A stretch of DNA of 21,634 nt from contig DBFZTP010000076.1 in the NCBI GenBank assembly GCA_048520025.1, positions 1-21,634 on the forward strand, read 5' to 3'. The stretch is from Aphodousia sp048520025. GTDB taxonomy: Bacteria > Pseudomonadota > Gammaproteobacteria > Burkholderiales > Burkholderiaceae_F. The translations under genes and the position numbers were made by a program. This document shows positions 6,998-13,638 of this stretch, in pieces; positions within the stretch are counted from its first letter, which is position 1, and each line of letters begins with the position of its first letter. The notes beneath the pieces are model-generated. The model had not been told where the DNA came from, ran no database searches, and worked only from the letters and a program-made list of their open reading frames with translations.

Positions 6998-8098
6998 CTA
7001 CGAAAGAGTCAAAGTTGAGATTTTTTGAGCCAAAGAGCCATTGCTCTTTAAAGTCTCTGACCAGCGTTGGGCTGCCAATGACCAAGCGCCGTGCTTTTCT
7101 ATCAATTCATTCAAAAGTTCGGCATGGACACAGCTTTGATTGTAGGCACGTTGGAATTTTTGCCAGGAGTTAAAGAGTGCTTCATCCGCAAAAGCATCAC
7201 GCTCACGATTGGCTAGAGCATCTAACTTAATAAGATGCGTGTCTTCTTCTTGGGCGTAGATTTGCCAAATAGTAGGAACGCCTGCAATCATGGCGCGCGC
7301 GGCACTGTCTTCGCCTCGAATAAAGGCGATGTCGCTTTCCCAAAGCAATTCATCGAAATGCTCCTGATCAACGAAGGGGAGGTTAACGACTTCAATATGA
7401 GGACAATCCAACGCACTAAGAGCTTCGTTTAACATTTCAGAAGCCTTCGTAGGCGTTAAAAGCAACTGAAGCGGAGCTTTAACTTGAGAGAGCGCACTGG
7501 CCAACTCTTTTAACGGTGCATAGGGATACCCGAAAAAGAGCACTTTTAAGGGTTCCGTCTTTGGATGCTTTGCATCAAAAGCTTGTCGGCGCTCTTCATA
7601 AGTGGTTTCAATCGTCAAAGAACCGGACTTTGGCGTCACGCCGGGGAAATAAAAGAGTTTCTTTAAGCCCAATGATGGATGGACGCTTGGCATCATATGG
7701 CACTCTTCAATCCAATCCTCAGCACTAAAGTAATCAACATTGATCCAAACGGGGGCTTTTTCCATTTGACTCATCTTGACTTCAAAGTCATGAGGCAATT
7801 GGCAAGCAAATCCCTCGATGACGGCAGACGATGGCTTCAAAGGGGTGGGGTTTTCATCCCACGATTTTTCCCAATGAATGACCTCGATGCCGAACGTTTC
7901 TTTATAGCGAGATAATCCATCACTTGGACTGAAACCCGCTAAAGGAGCGAGCGTTGTTTCATCGTCAATGATAAAACGGACGGGATGCCCTAAGAACTTC
8001 AATTCGCGTGCCAAGCGCCAAAGAACGCCTGCGTCACCGAAATTATCAATGACGCGACAGAATATATCGATTTGAGGTCTTAAAGTGGAGTGTGCCAT
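6998..8098 (-). CDS. earP: EF-P arginine rhamnosyltransferase EarP
   Basis: The 366-residue protein is EarP, an inverting GT-B glycosyltransferase that moves rhamnose from dTDP-rhamnose to Arg32 of EF-P. The N-terminal motif DNFGDAGVLWRLAREL begins at residue 18; Asp18 and Asp22 match the two acidic residues needed for catalysis in characterised EarPs. WINVDYFSAEDW is at 118-129 and LFYFPGVT at 148-155. The nucleotide-sugar half has FGYPYAP from 189, with Tyr191 likely stacking on the base. LPFVDQEHFDELLW is at 240-253, and the dTDP-binding RGEDS is at 261-265, followed by GVPTIWQIYAQE. Length and motif order are normal. It sits directly upstream of its substrate gene efp, the usual arrangement, and is divergent from uvrC with only 32 bases between. 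Confidence 0.96.
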   Translation of the reverse strand: MAHSTLRPQIDIFCRVIDNFGDAGVLWRLARELKFLGHPVRFIIDDETTLAPLAGFSPSDGLSRYKETFGIEVIHWEKSWDENPTPLKPSSAVIEGFACQLPHDFEVKMSQMEKAPVWINVDYFSAEDWIEECHMMPSVHPSLGLKKLFYFPGVTPKSGSLTIETTYEERRQAFDAKHPKTEPLKVLFFGYPYAPLKELASALSQVKAPLQLLLTPTKASEMLNEALSALDCPHIEVVNLPFVDQEHFDELLWESDIAFIRGEDSAARAMIAGVPTIWQIYAQEEDTHLIKLDALANRERDAFADEALFNSWQKFQRAYNQSCVHAELLNELIEKHGAWSLAAQRWSETLKSNGSLAQKISTLTLS

Positions 8099-8130
8099 AC
8101 TTCGAATGTTAGATTTTTGTTGATCGTATT

Positions 8131-10002
8131 ATGCCTGTTGAAGCTACAAAGCACTTCGATGCCAAAGCCATTTTAAAGAATTTACCGTCTTTGCCCGGGG
8201 TGTACCGCTATTTTGATGAAGAGGGGAATTGCCTTTATGTGGGCAAGGCCCGTGATTTGAAGCGTCGCGTCTCAAGCTACTTTCAAAAAAATGATTTAAG
8301 TCCTCGTATTGCAATCATGGTCTCTCAGATTGCAAAACTCGAAACAACGGTGACGCGATCAGAGGCAGAAGCGCTTTTGCTTGAAAATAATCTCATCAAG
8401 ACGCTTAATCCCAAATACAACATCTTATTTAGAGACGATAAGAGTTATCCGTATTTAAAAATCAGCTCAGAAGCTTTCCCGCGTGTGTCGTACTATCGAG
8501 GTGGCGTGGATAAAAAGAGTCATTTCTACGGGCCTTATCCCAACTCTCAAAGTGTTAAAGAAGCGATTCAAATTTTGCAAAAGGTGTTTCGCTTAAGAAC
8601 GTGCGAGCCTTCAGTTTTCAATAACCGTTCTCGCGTTTGTCTTTTAGCGCAAATCGGGCGTTGTTCCGGGCCTTGCGTGGGCGCCATCAATCGAGAAGAC
8701 TATGCACAAGACGTTGCCCGAGCCGAGAAATTTTTAAATGGGGATAGCGCTGCCATTTTGAATGATATGCAGTCTCGCATGATGGCGCATTCTGACGCGT
8801 TGGAATTTGAAAAGGCGGCGGTTGTACGTGATCAAATCGCAGCGCTTTCCAATATCTTGCACCAGCAAAGCGTGGAGACAACCGGAGGCGATGTGGACTG
8901 CGACATTATCTCCATTACCTCTCAAGGCCATACCGTTTGCGTGAATTTGGCGATGGTACGGGGCTCTCGACATTTGGGTGACCGTGCTTATTTCCCAACG
9001 TTACCCAAAGCGGGGGAACCGGACTTTGTCGAAGTCTTTGAAGCGTTTGTCAGTCAACACTACGAAATGCTTCCGATTCCAACTTTGATCATCACGGATG
9101 TAGAGGGAGAAAAGACGGAGTTGGAGAGCTTTTTATCGGAACTCTCTGAGCGTCGCATTGCGGTGGTGCATTCACCCACGGGTGTTCGACGTCAATGGTT
9201 GGAGATGTGTCAAACCAACGCCAAGATTGCCTTGGCCCGCCACTTGGCGTTAGAAGGCTCTCAATTGGCGCGCTTGAAAGAACTCTGCGAAGTTTTGGAC
9301 ATTACGCCGCCAAACGAAGATTGGATGAAGATTCGAATGGAGTGCTTTGACATCAGTCATACCGCCGGTGAAGCGACTCAAGCGTCTTGCGTTGTCTACG
9401 AGGGTGCTACGATGGCTCACAATCTCTACCGACGCTTTAATATCGCGGGGGTGGAGCCTGGGGATGACTATGGCGCCATGCGTCAAGCGGTCGAGCGTCG
9501 CTACTTACCGGTGTCAAGAGGTGAAGGGGAGTTGCCAACCATTGTTTTAATTGACGGTGGTCGAGGACAAGTTGAGATGGCGCGACAAGTTTTTGAAGAC
9601 TTGGGGCTGGATACCTCAGTCATTGTGGGGGTTGCCAAGGGCGAAGGGCGAAAAGTGGGGTTAGAGACGCTGATCTTTGCCGATGCCGGGCGAGAACCTT
9701 TAGTGCTTGGTCGCGAATCTCAAGCCTTAATGCTCATTGCCGAAATTCGGGACGAGGCGCACCGCTTTGCTATAACGGGGATGCGGGCCAAACGCGCCAA
9801 AGTCAGAAATATGTCTCGATTGGAGGATTTGGAAGGTATTGGACCCAAGCGTCGGCAAAAACTTTTAACACGTTTTGGCGGAATGCGTGGATTAAAAAAC
9901 GCAAGCATCCAAGATATTGCTACAATCGAGGGTATATCCCAAACCTTGGCTCAACGTATTTATACGCAATTGCACGGAGAGTCAGTTCATATTAAAGAAT
10001 AG
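8131..10002 (+). CDS. uvrC: Excinuclease ABC subunit C
   Basis: The 623-residue protein is UvrC, which makes the 3' and 5' incisions beside UvrB-bound DNA damage in nucleotide excision repair. Domains in order: the GIY-YIG nuclease with GVYRYF at 23-28, CLYVGKARDLKRRV at 34-47 and EAEALLLENNLIK at 78-90; a Cys-rich segment with CLLAQIGRCSGPCVG; a UVR domain around DALEFEKAAVVRDQI that contacts UvrB; an RNase H-like C-terminal nuclease with ECFDISHTAGEATQAS and VLIDGGRGQ; and two helix-hairpin-helix motifs at the end (LEGIGPKRRQKLL and IEGISQTLAQRI). The ATG at 8131 lacks a clear ribosome site. pgsA starts 14 bases after the stop, a pairing common in proteobacteria, so the two are co-transcribed. 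Confidence 0.97.
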   Translation: MPVEATKHFDAKAILKNLPSLPGVYRYFDEEGNCLYVGKARDLKRRVSSYFQKNDLSPRIAIMVSQIAKLETTVTRSEAEALLLENNLIKTLNPKYNILFRDDKSYPYLKISSEAFPRVSYYRGGVDKKSHFYGPYPNSQSVKEAIQILQKVFRLRTCEPSVFNNRSRVCLLAQIGRCSGPCVGAINREDYAQDVARAEKFLNGDSAAILNDMQSRMMAHSDALEFEKAAVVRDQIAALSNILHQQSVETTGGDVDCDIISITSQGHTVCVNLAMVRGSRHLGDRAYFPTLPKAGEPDFVEVFEAFVSQHYEMLPIPTLIITDVEGEKTELESFLSELSERRIAVVHSPTGVRRQWLEMCQTNAKIALARHLALEGSQLARLKELCEVLDITPPNEDWMKIRMECFDISHTAGEATQASCVVYEGATMAHNLYRRFNIAGVEPGDDYGAMRQAVERRYLPVSRGEGELPTIVLIDGGRGQVEMARQVFEDLGLDTSVIVGVAKGEGRKVGLETLIFADAGREPLVLGRESQALMLIAEIRDEAHRFAITGMRAKRAKVRNMSRLEDLEGIGPKRRQKLLTRFGGMRGLKNASIQDIATIEGISQTLAQRIYTQLHGESVHIKE

Positions 10003-10016
10003 AAAGAACAATTAAC

Positions 10017-10604
10017 ATGAAACCTCAACGTTTATCTGTCAATGTGCCGATGATTCTGACGTGGGCACGTATTGCTTTGATTCCGCTCATTATCGGTGTT
10101 TTCTATATTCCGGATTGGATTCTTTCTCCCTTCATGCAAAACGTTTGGGCTACGATTATTTTCGTTATCGCTGCTTTAACGGATGCCTTTGACGGCTACA
10201 TTGCCCGTAAGTACAACATGGAAAGTGCCATCGGTGCATTCTTGGATACGTCCGCCGACAAATTGATGGTTTGCGCCGCTTTGATTGTTTTGCTCGACTT
10301 CGGTCGTGTTGACATGATCGTGGCCTTGATCATTATTGGTCGCGAAATCACGGTGACGGCGCTTCGTGAATGGATGGCTAAGGTGGGTGCTGCTGCCCGA
10401 GTGAAGGTCAATTGGTTTGGGAAGATTAAGGCCATTGCTCAAATGGTTGCTATTCCGATGCTTCTTTTCTGGGAACCGTTCATGGGTATTTCCATGGCTT
10501 GGTTGGGCACGATTCTTATTTATGTTGCCGCGATTTTGACGATTTACTCCATGGTCGTTTACATGCGAGCTGCAGGTCCGTACTTGAATTCGGATCCGAA
10601 GTAA
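10017..10604 (+). CDS. pgsA: CDP-diacylglycerol-glycerol-3-phosphate 3-phosphatidyltransferase
   Basis: The 195-residue membrane enzyme joins CDP-diacylglycerol and glycerol 3-phosphate to form phosphatidylglycerol phosphate, the committed step to phosphatidylglycerol and cardiolipin. It carries the complete CDP-alcohol phosphotransferase motif: Asp56, then D59-G-x2-A-R-x8-G-x3-D77-x3-D81. About five to six hydrophobic helices are visible, including WATIIFVIAAL before the motif and a long C-terminal pair. The protein starts MKPQRLSVNVPMILTWARI, as PgsA proteins usually do. It follows uvrC by 14 bases and is closed by a terminator 30 bases downstream. Codon use here is more biased than in uvrC (TTG for Leu, CG-rich Arg), which suggests good expression. 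Confidence 0.95.
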   Translation: MKPQRLSVNVPMILTWARIALIPLIIGVFYIPDWILSPFMQNVWATIIFVIAALTDAFDGYIARKYNMESAIGAFLDTSADKLMVCAALIVLLDFGRVDMIVALIIIGREITVTALREWMAKVGAAARVKVNWFGKIKAIAQMVAIPMLLFWEPFMGISMAWLGTILIYVAAILTIYSMVVYMRAAGPYLNSDPK

Positions 10605-10633
10605 GACTCTCAAAAAATCATTTAAATTCAATC

Positions 10634-10661
10634 GAGCACTCAAAATTGGGTGCTCTTTTTT
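10634..10661 (+). terminator. Terminator after uvrC-pgsA
   Basis: An 8-bp stem (10634-10641 GAGCACTC with 10648-10655 GGGTGCTC, one G-T pair) closes a 6-base loop and is followed by six T. It ends the uvrC-pgsA unit. Confidence 0.85.
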
Positions 10662-10726
10662 GGGGATTTCCCAGGGAATTTGTTAAATAACCGGCATTTA
10701 ATAGTCCAACTTACTTAATTAACCTT

Positions 10727-10755
10727 TTGAGACAGTGGTCATTGTTTGTTACAAT
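10727..10755 (+). promoter_or_regulatory. Sigma70-type promoter for nhaC
   Basis: TTGAGA (10727-10732) and TACAAT (10750-10755) are separated by exactly 17 bases, giving a predicted start near 10762 and a leader of about 53 bases. The leader is U-rich and includes a weak GGGCC/GGCTT hairpin followed by eight T (10776-10798), which could attenuate. An AGGG ribosome site precedes the ATG at 10815. Confidence 0.7.
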
Positions 10756-10769
10756 GAACCACTTTTTTT
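10734..10769 (+). other. Terminator-like dyad overlapping the nhaC promoter
   Basis: The arms AGTGGTCATTGT (10734-10745) and ACAATG-A-ACCACT (10751-10763) pair over 12 bases with one bulged A, around a 5-base loop, and are followed by seven T at 10763-10769. As RNA from upstream it would be a terminator. As DNA it spans the spacer, the -10 box and the start point of the predicted nhaC promoter, so it could be an operator. Confidence 0.55.
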
Positions 10770-10814
10770 CGATTTGGGCCTTTTATTGGCTTTTTTTTCA
10801 TAGGGTTATCACAG

Positions 10815-12350
10815 ATGGATCCGTTTAACGCCGGTTGGCTTTCCATTTTGCCGCCGATTATTGCCATTACCTTGGCATTATTGACGAAGGAAGTGATTTC
10901 TTCTCTTTTGATTGGTATCGTCTCCGGTACTTTAATCTATGCTGTCGGCATGAACCACCCCAACATTTTGATGGGTACGGTCGAAACGACGTTTAATCTT
11001 ATGGCCACCAAAGTGGACTTTAACATCTTGGTTTTCTGCACGATGTTGGGTGCTTTGGTTTACACGATCAGCATGGCTGGCGGTAGTGTGGCTTACGGTA
11101 ATTGGGCCACTAAGCGCATTCAGAACCGTCGTTCCAGCTTGTTGGCTACGGGCGGTTTGGGTGCTTTCATCTTCATCGATGACTACTTTAACTGCTTGAC
11201 GGTCGGTACCGTGATGCGTCCGGTGACGGACCGCTATAACGTGGCTCGTGCCAAGTTGGCTTACATCATTGACTCCATGGCCGCTCCGGTTTGTATTATC
11301 GCTCCGGTTTCTTCTTGGGCTGCTGCTGTGGGTTCGAGCTTGAAGTCTACGGGCGCTTTCGAAAGTGACTTCGTGGCTTTCGTCTCTACCATTCCGTACA
11401 ACTTCTACGCTATCGGTTGTATTGCCATGGTGTTCATCATCTGTTTGACGAATTTGGACTTCGGTCCCATGCGCAAGGCCGAAGAAAGTGCCAAGAAGGG
11501 TGACTTGGGTGACGCCAATGCCAGCTCTCACGCAGTGAAGGCCAGTGAAAAGGGTACGATTTGGGACATGTTTGTGCCGATCGGTGCTTTGATCGTTTTC
11601 GCTGTTTTGGCTTTAATGTACAGTGGCGGTTACTGGGGTGAAGATCCTGCTTATCATTCCTTTGCAGCCTCTTTGGGTAACAGCTCTGCATCGAGCGCTT
11701 TGGTTTGGGCCTCTTTCGGTGCCATGATCGTTGCCTTCTTGATGTTTGTGCCGCGTGGTGTGGTGAACTTCCGTGACTTCATGGACGGTTCCGTTGAAGG
11801 CATGAAGATGATGTTGCCCGCCAATATTATTTTGGTGCTCGCTTGGACGATTTCCGGCGTCTGCCGAGACCTCTTGCAAACGCCGATCTTCGTGCAAGCT
11901 TTGGTGACCGACGGTGGCTTCTCCGCCTTGTGGTTGCCAGCTGCCATCTTCGTGATCGGTGCTTTCTTGTCCTTCTCTACGGGTACGGCTTGGGGTACGT
12001 TCGGTATTTTGATTCCGATCGTTGTGCCGATCGCTCAAGCGTTGGATCCGAGCTTGGTGGTTGTGTCTTTGGCTGCTACGTTGGCCGGTTCCGTCTTCGG
12101 TGACCACTGTTCTCCGATTTCCGATACGACGATTCTGTCCTCGGCCGGGGCCGGGTGCTCGCACATCGAGCACGTTGCAACCCAAGCGCCTTATGCTTTG
12201 GTGGTGGCCTTTGCGAGCTTTGTGGGTTACGTTGCTGCCGGCATCACGCATGGCAACTTGATGATTTCCTTGTGTGCCTGCTTAGGCTCCTTGGTTGCGA
12301 TGATCGTTGGTTTGCACTGGTTTAGCAACAAAAAAGAAGCTGCTGCTTAA
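10815..12350 (+). CDS. nhaC: NhaC family Na+/H+ antiporter
   Basis: The 511-residue protein is a polytopic inner-membrane carrier of the NhaC/MleN family, which exchanges Na+ for H+ (MleN also couples this to malate/lactate exchange). Visible family blocks are an N-terminal PPIIAITLALLTKEV helix, IFIDDYFNCLTVGTVMRPVTDRY near 119-141 with paired Asp122/123, AYIIDSMAAPVCIIAPVSSWAA at about 149-170, an STGTAWGTFGILIP segment, and the late GDHCSPISDTTILSSAGAGC motif. About 11 to 13 hydrophobic helices are apparent. Leucines are nearly all TTG and the codon use is strongly biased, which suggests high expression. It has its own promoter and terminator, so it is monocistronic. Transported ions beyond Na+ and H+, or an organic-acid substrate, cannot be excluded. 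Confidence 0.88.
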   Translation: MDPFNAGWLSILPPIIAITLALLTKEVISSLLIGIVSGTLIYAVGMNHPNILMGTVETTFNLMATKVDFNILVFCTMLGALVYTISMAGGSVAYGNWATKRIQNRRSSLLATGGLGAFIFIDDYFNCLTVGTVMRPVTDRYNVARAKLAYIIDSMAAPVCIIAPVSSWAAAVGSSLKSTGAFESDFVAFVSTIPYNFYAIGCIAMVFIICLTNLDFGPMRKAEESAKKGDLGDANASSHAVKASEKGTIWDMFVPIGALIVFAVLALMYSGGYWGEDPAYHSFAASLGNSSASSALVWASFGAMIVAFLMFVPRGVVNFRDFMDGSVEGMKMMLPANIILVLAWTISGVCRDLLQTPIFVQALVTDGGFSALWLPAAIFVIGAFLSFSTGTAWGTFGILIPIVVPIAQALDPSLVVVSLAATLAGSVFGDHCSPISDTTILSSAGAGCSHIEHVATQAPYALVVAFASFVGYVAAGITHGNLMISLCACLGSLVAMIVGLHWFSNKKEAAA

Positions 12351-12370
12351 TCGTTAAGTCAAACGCTAAA

Positions 12371-12403
12371 AAGCTGTCGAATTCAACCTCGGCAGCTTTT
12401 TTT
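12371..12403 (+). terminator. Terminator after nhaC
   Basis: A 10-bp stem (12371-12380 AAGCTGTCGA with 12389-12398 TCGGCAGCTT, one G-T pair) closes an 8-base loop and runs into a T tract. Confidence 0.88.
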
Positions 12404-12467
12404 CTATTTTGTTGCTTAAAAATGGGAAAATTTTTTGCTTAAATGCCCGAAAAACCTTGAAAATCAT

Positions 12468-12497
12468 TTGCCATAAGAGAAATGATTGCGGTAAAAT
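12468..12497 (+). promoter_or_regulatory. Predicted rpsP promoter
   Basis: TTGCCA (12468-12473) and TAAAAT (12492-12497) are 18 bases apart, with a predicted start near 12504. This gives an 80-base rpsP leader that opens with the terminator-like hairpin at 12514. Confidence 0.6.
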
Positions 12498-12513
12498 AGC
12501 TCGAATTTTTCTT

Positions 12514-12539
12514 GAAGCCCTTCGGGGTTTCGTTTTTTT
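12514..12539 (+). terminator. Terminator-like hairpin (attenuator) in the rpsP leader
   Basis: A 7-bp stem, GAAGCCC (12514-12520) with GGGTTTC (12525-12531), closes the very stable UUCG tetraloop and is followed by G and seven T (12533-12539). It begins about 10 bases after the predicted transcription start and 45 bases before the rpsP ATG, so it sits where an attenuator would act. No alternative antiterminator was found by eye. Confidence 0.65.
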
Positions 12540-12541
12540 AT

Positions 12542-12553
12542 TGCAGTATCTAC
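12542..12553 (+). repeat. 12-base repeat, copy 1 (rpsP leader)
   Basis: TGCAGTATCTAC occurs here and again, identically, at 12976-12987 upstream of rimM. In this copy it forms a small hairpin, GCAGT/ACTGC with an ATCT loop (12543-12556). Confidence 0.6.
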
Positions 12554-12583
12554 TGCTTTTACTTTTGACACAAGAGGTAAAAA

Positions 12584-12835
12584 ATGGTTGTTATTCGTCT
12601 CGCTCGCGGCGGTTCCAAGAAGCGTCCTTTCTACAATATCGTTGTTACGGACTCTCGTAACCCCCGTGACGGTCGTTTTATCGAACGTTTGGGCTACTAC
12701 AACCCGATGGCTTCTGGCCAAGCTGTTAAGTTCCACATGGCTGAGGATCGTCTCACGCACTGGATCGGCGTTGGCGCACAAATGAGCGACACGGTTGCTC
12801 GTTTGGTTAAGCAAGCTAAGAAGGCTGCTGCCTAA
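12584..12835 (+). CDS. rpsP: 30S ribosomal protein S16
   Basis: The 83-residue protein is ribosomal protein S16, a primary assembly protein of the 30S subunit. It starts MVVIRLARGGSKKRPFYNIVV and has the conserved DSRNPRDGRFIERLGYYNP block at residues 23-41, followed by the WIGVGAQMSDTVARLVK helix. AGAGGT lies 7 bases before the ATG. In most proteobacteria rpsP leads rpsP-rimM-trmD-rplS. Here rimM follows after an unusually long 217-base gap, and trmD and rplS are absent from the window. A promoter, an attenuator-like hairpin and a repeated 12-mer precede it. Confidence 0.97.
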   Translation: MVVIRLARGGSKKRPFYNIVVTDSRNPRDGRFIERLGYYNPMASGQAVKFHMAEDRLTHWIGVGAQMSDTVARLVKQAKKAAA

Positions 12836-12840
12836 TTATC

Positions 12841-13026
12841 AGCAAACCTAGCGTTTGCTCGAAAAGGACAATTTTTCAGGTTCACGCTTTACATTGACAG
12901 TTGAGAGTACTCGTTTGAGTTACTAAACAATCGGAAATTGTGTCTACCGTTTGGACTCAAACCCCGACCTTTCACTGCAGTATCTACGATGTAGAGTGAT
13001 TTAGAATCAAGGAAATTGTCCTTTTT
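12841..13026 (+). ncRNA. Candidate structured RNA element between rpsP and rimM
   Basis: The gap holds several perfect pairings. Hairpin A is AGCAAAC (12841-12847) with GTTTGCT (12853-12859). Long-range stem P1 is AAAAGGACAATTT (12862-12874) with its exact complement at 13013-13025. Stem P2 is GTTTGAGT (12913-12920) with ACTCAAAC (12955-12962). Hairpin P3 inside it is ACAAT with ATTGT (12927-12941). Hairpin P4 is TCTAC with GTAGA (12983-12995). P1 is followed by T. GGAAATTGT is present twice (12933 and 13011), giving a competing partner for the P1 5' strand. I know of no named RNA family that fits; 6S, SRP, tmRNA and RNase P signatures are absent. It may be a rimM leader controlling translation or a processed small RNA. 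Confidence 0.5.
12976..12987 (+). repeat. 12-base repeat, copy 2 (rimM upstream)
   Basis: This is the second identical copy of TGCAGTATCTAC, 66 bases before the rimM ATG. Its last five bases form the 5' arm of hairpin P4. Confidence 0.6.
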
Positions 13027-13052
13027 TGTATCCTCAAGATTTAAGAGTCGTT

Positions 13053-13583
13053 ATGTCAAAAGAAATGGATTTAATTGAAGTCGGTCGTACGGCCGGTGCC
13101 TACGGTGTCCGCGGTTGGGTGCGTGTTGTTCCGGGTAAGCGTGACGGTGACTTTTTGTTTGAAACGACCAATTGGTGGTTTTTACCCTATCCGCGAGTAG
13201 CCGGCGTTGAACCGCGTCTTTTAACCGTGGCTGAGATGAAAGAGCACGGTAAGGATTTGGTTGTTCGTATCAATGAGATTCCGACGCGCGAAGATGCCAT
13301 GGCATTAAAGGGCAGTCTTTTGATTGACCGTAACGATTTGCCGGAATTGGAAGAAGGGGACTTCTACGATCACGACATTTTGGGCATGAAGGTGGTGAAC
13401 CTCAAGGGCGAAACGTTAGGTGTAGTGGAAACGGTGACCGATAACGGTGCGCATGACCTTTTGCTCGTTAAGCCTGAAGGTGAGGGCGCCTCAATTCTCA
13501 TTCCCTTCGTTGAAGCCTATGTTGAAGAAGTGGACTTAGAAGCCGGTATCGTCACGGTTGATTGGTCGCTCGACTGGCTCTAA
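13053..13583 (+). CDS. rimM: Ribosome maturation factor RimM
   Basis: The 176-residue protein is RimM, which binds S19 and helps mature the 3' domain of the 30S subunit. The N-terminal RimM domain starts LIEVGRTAGAYGVRGWVRV, and the C-terminal PRC-barrel contains GDFYDHDILGMKVVNLKGETLG and ILIPFVEAYVEEVD. I chose the ATG at 13053, which has AAGAG 5 bases upstream and gives the normal family N-terminus. A TTG at 13026 in the same frame would add nine residues that do not look like RimM and lies in the P1 stem's T tract. The stop is followed at once by a strong terminator, so trmD and rplS do not follow here as they usually do. The structured gap before it may set its level below that of S16. 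Confidence 0.95.
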   Translation: MSKEMDLIEVGRTAGAYGVRGWVRVVPGKRDGDFLFETTNWWFLPYPRVAGVEPRLLTVAEMKEHGKDLVVRINEIPTREDAMALKGSLLIDRNDLPELEEGDFYDHDILGMKVVNLKGETLGVVETVTDNGAHDLLLVKPEGEGASILIPFVEAYVEEVDLEAGIVTVDWSLDWL

Positions 13584-13595
13584 TCAAGCTCCAAG

Positions 13596-13636
13596 AAAAA
13601 AAACTGCATGCCTTTCGGGTTCATGCAGTTTTTTTT
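13596..13636. terminator. Bidirectional terminator between rimM and nth
   Basis: A 15-bp arm pair (13596-13610 with 13622-13636, core ACTGCATG/CATGCAGT) with A and T tracts ends both rpsP-rimM on plus and fpr-rsxB-nth on minus. It lies 12 bases after the rimM stop and 2 bases beyond the nth stop. Confidence 0.9.
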
Positions 13637-13638
13637 GA

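Noticed and set aside
11613..12251. Long minus-strand ORFs opposite nhaC (also 10932-11531)
   Set aside because: They lie wholly antisense to a well-supported gene, are rich in His, Arg and Gln as reverse frames of hydrophobic genes usually are, and show no family motif.
12889..12930. Internal promoter in the rpsP-rimM gap (TTGACA at 12894)
   Set aside because: The -35 hexamer is perfect, but no acceptable -10 box occurs 15 to 19 bases downstream.
12841..13026. Known housekeeping RNA (6S, SRP, tmRNA, RNase P) in the rpsP-rimM gap
   Set aside because: None of their conserved sequences is present, for example no GAGGAAAGTCC-type RNase P core and no SRP GGAAGCAGCC-type loop.
13026..13052. TTG start for rimM
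   Set aside because: It adds nine residues not seen in RimM and falls in the T tract of the P1 stem; the ATG at 13053 has AAGAG upstream.
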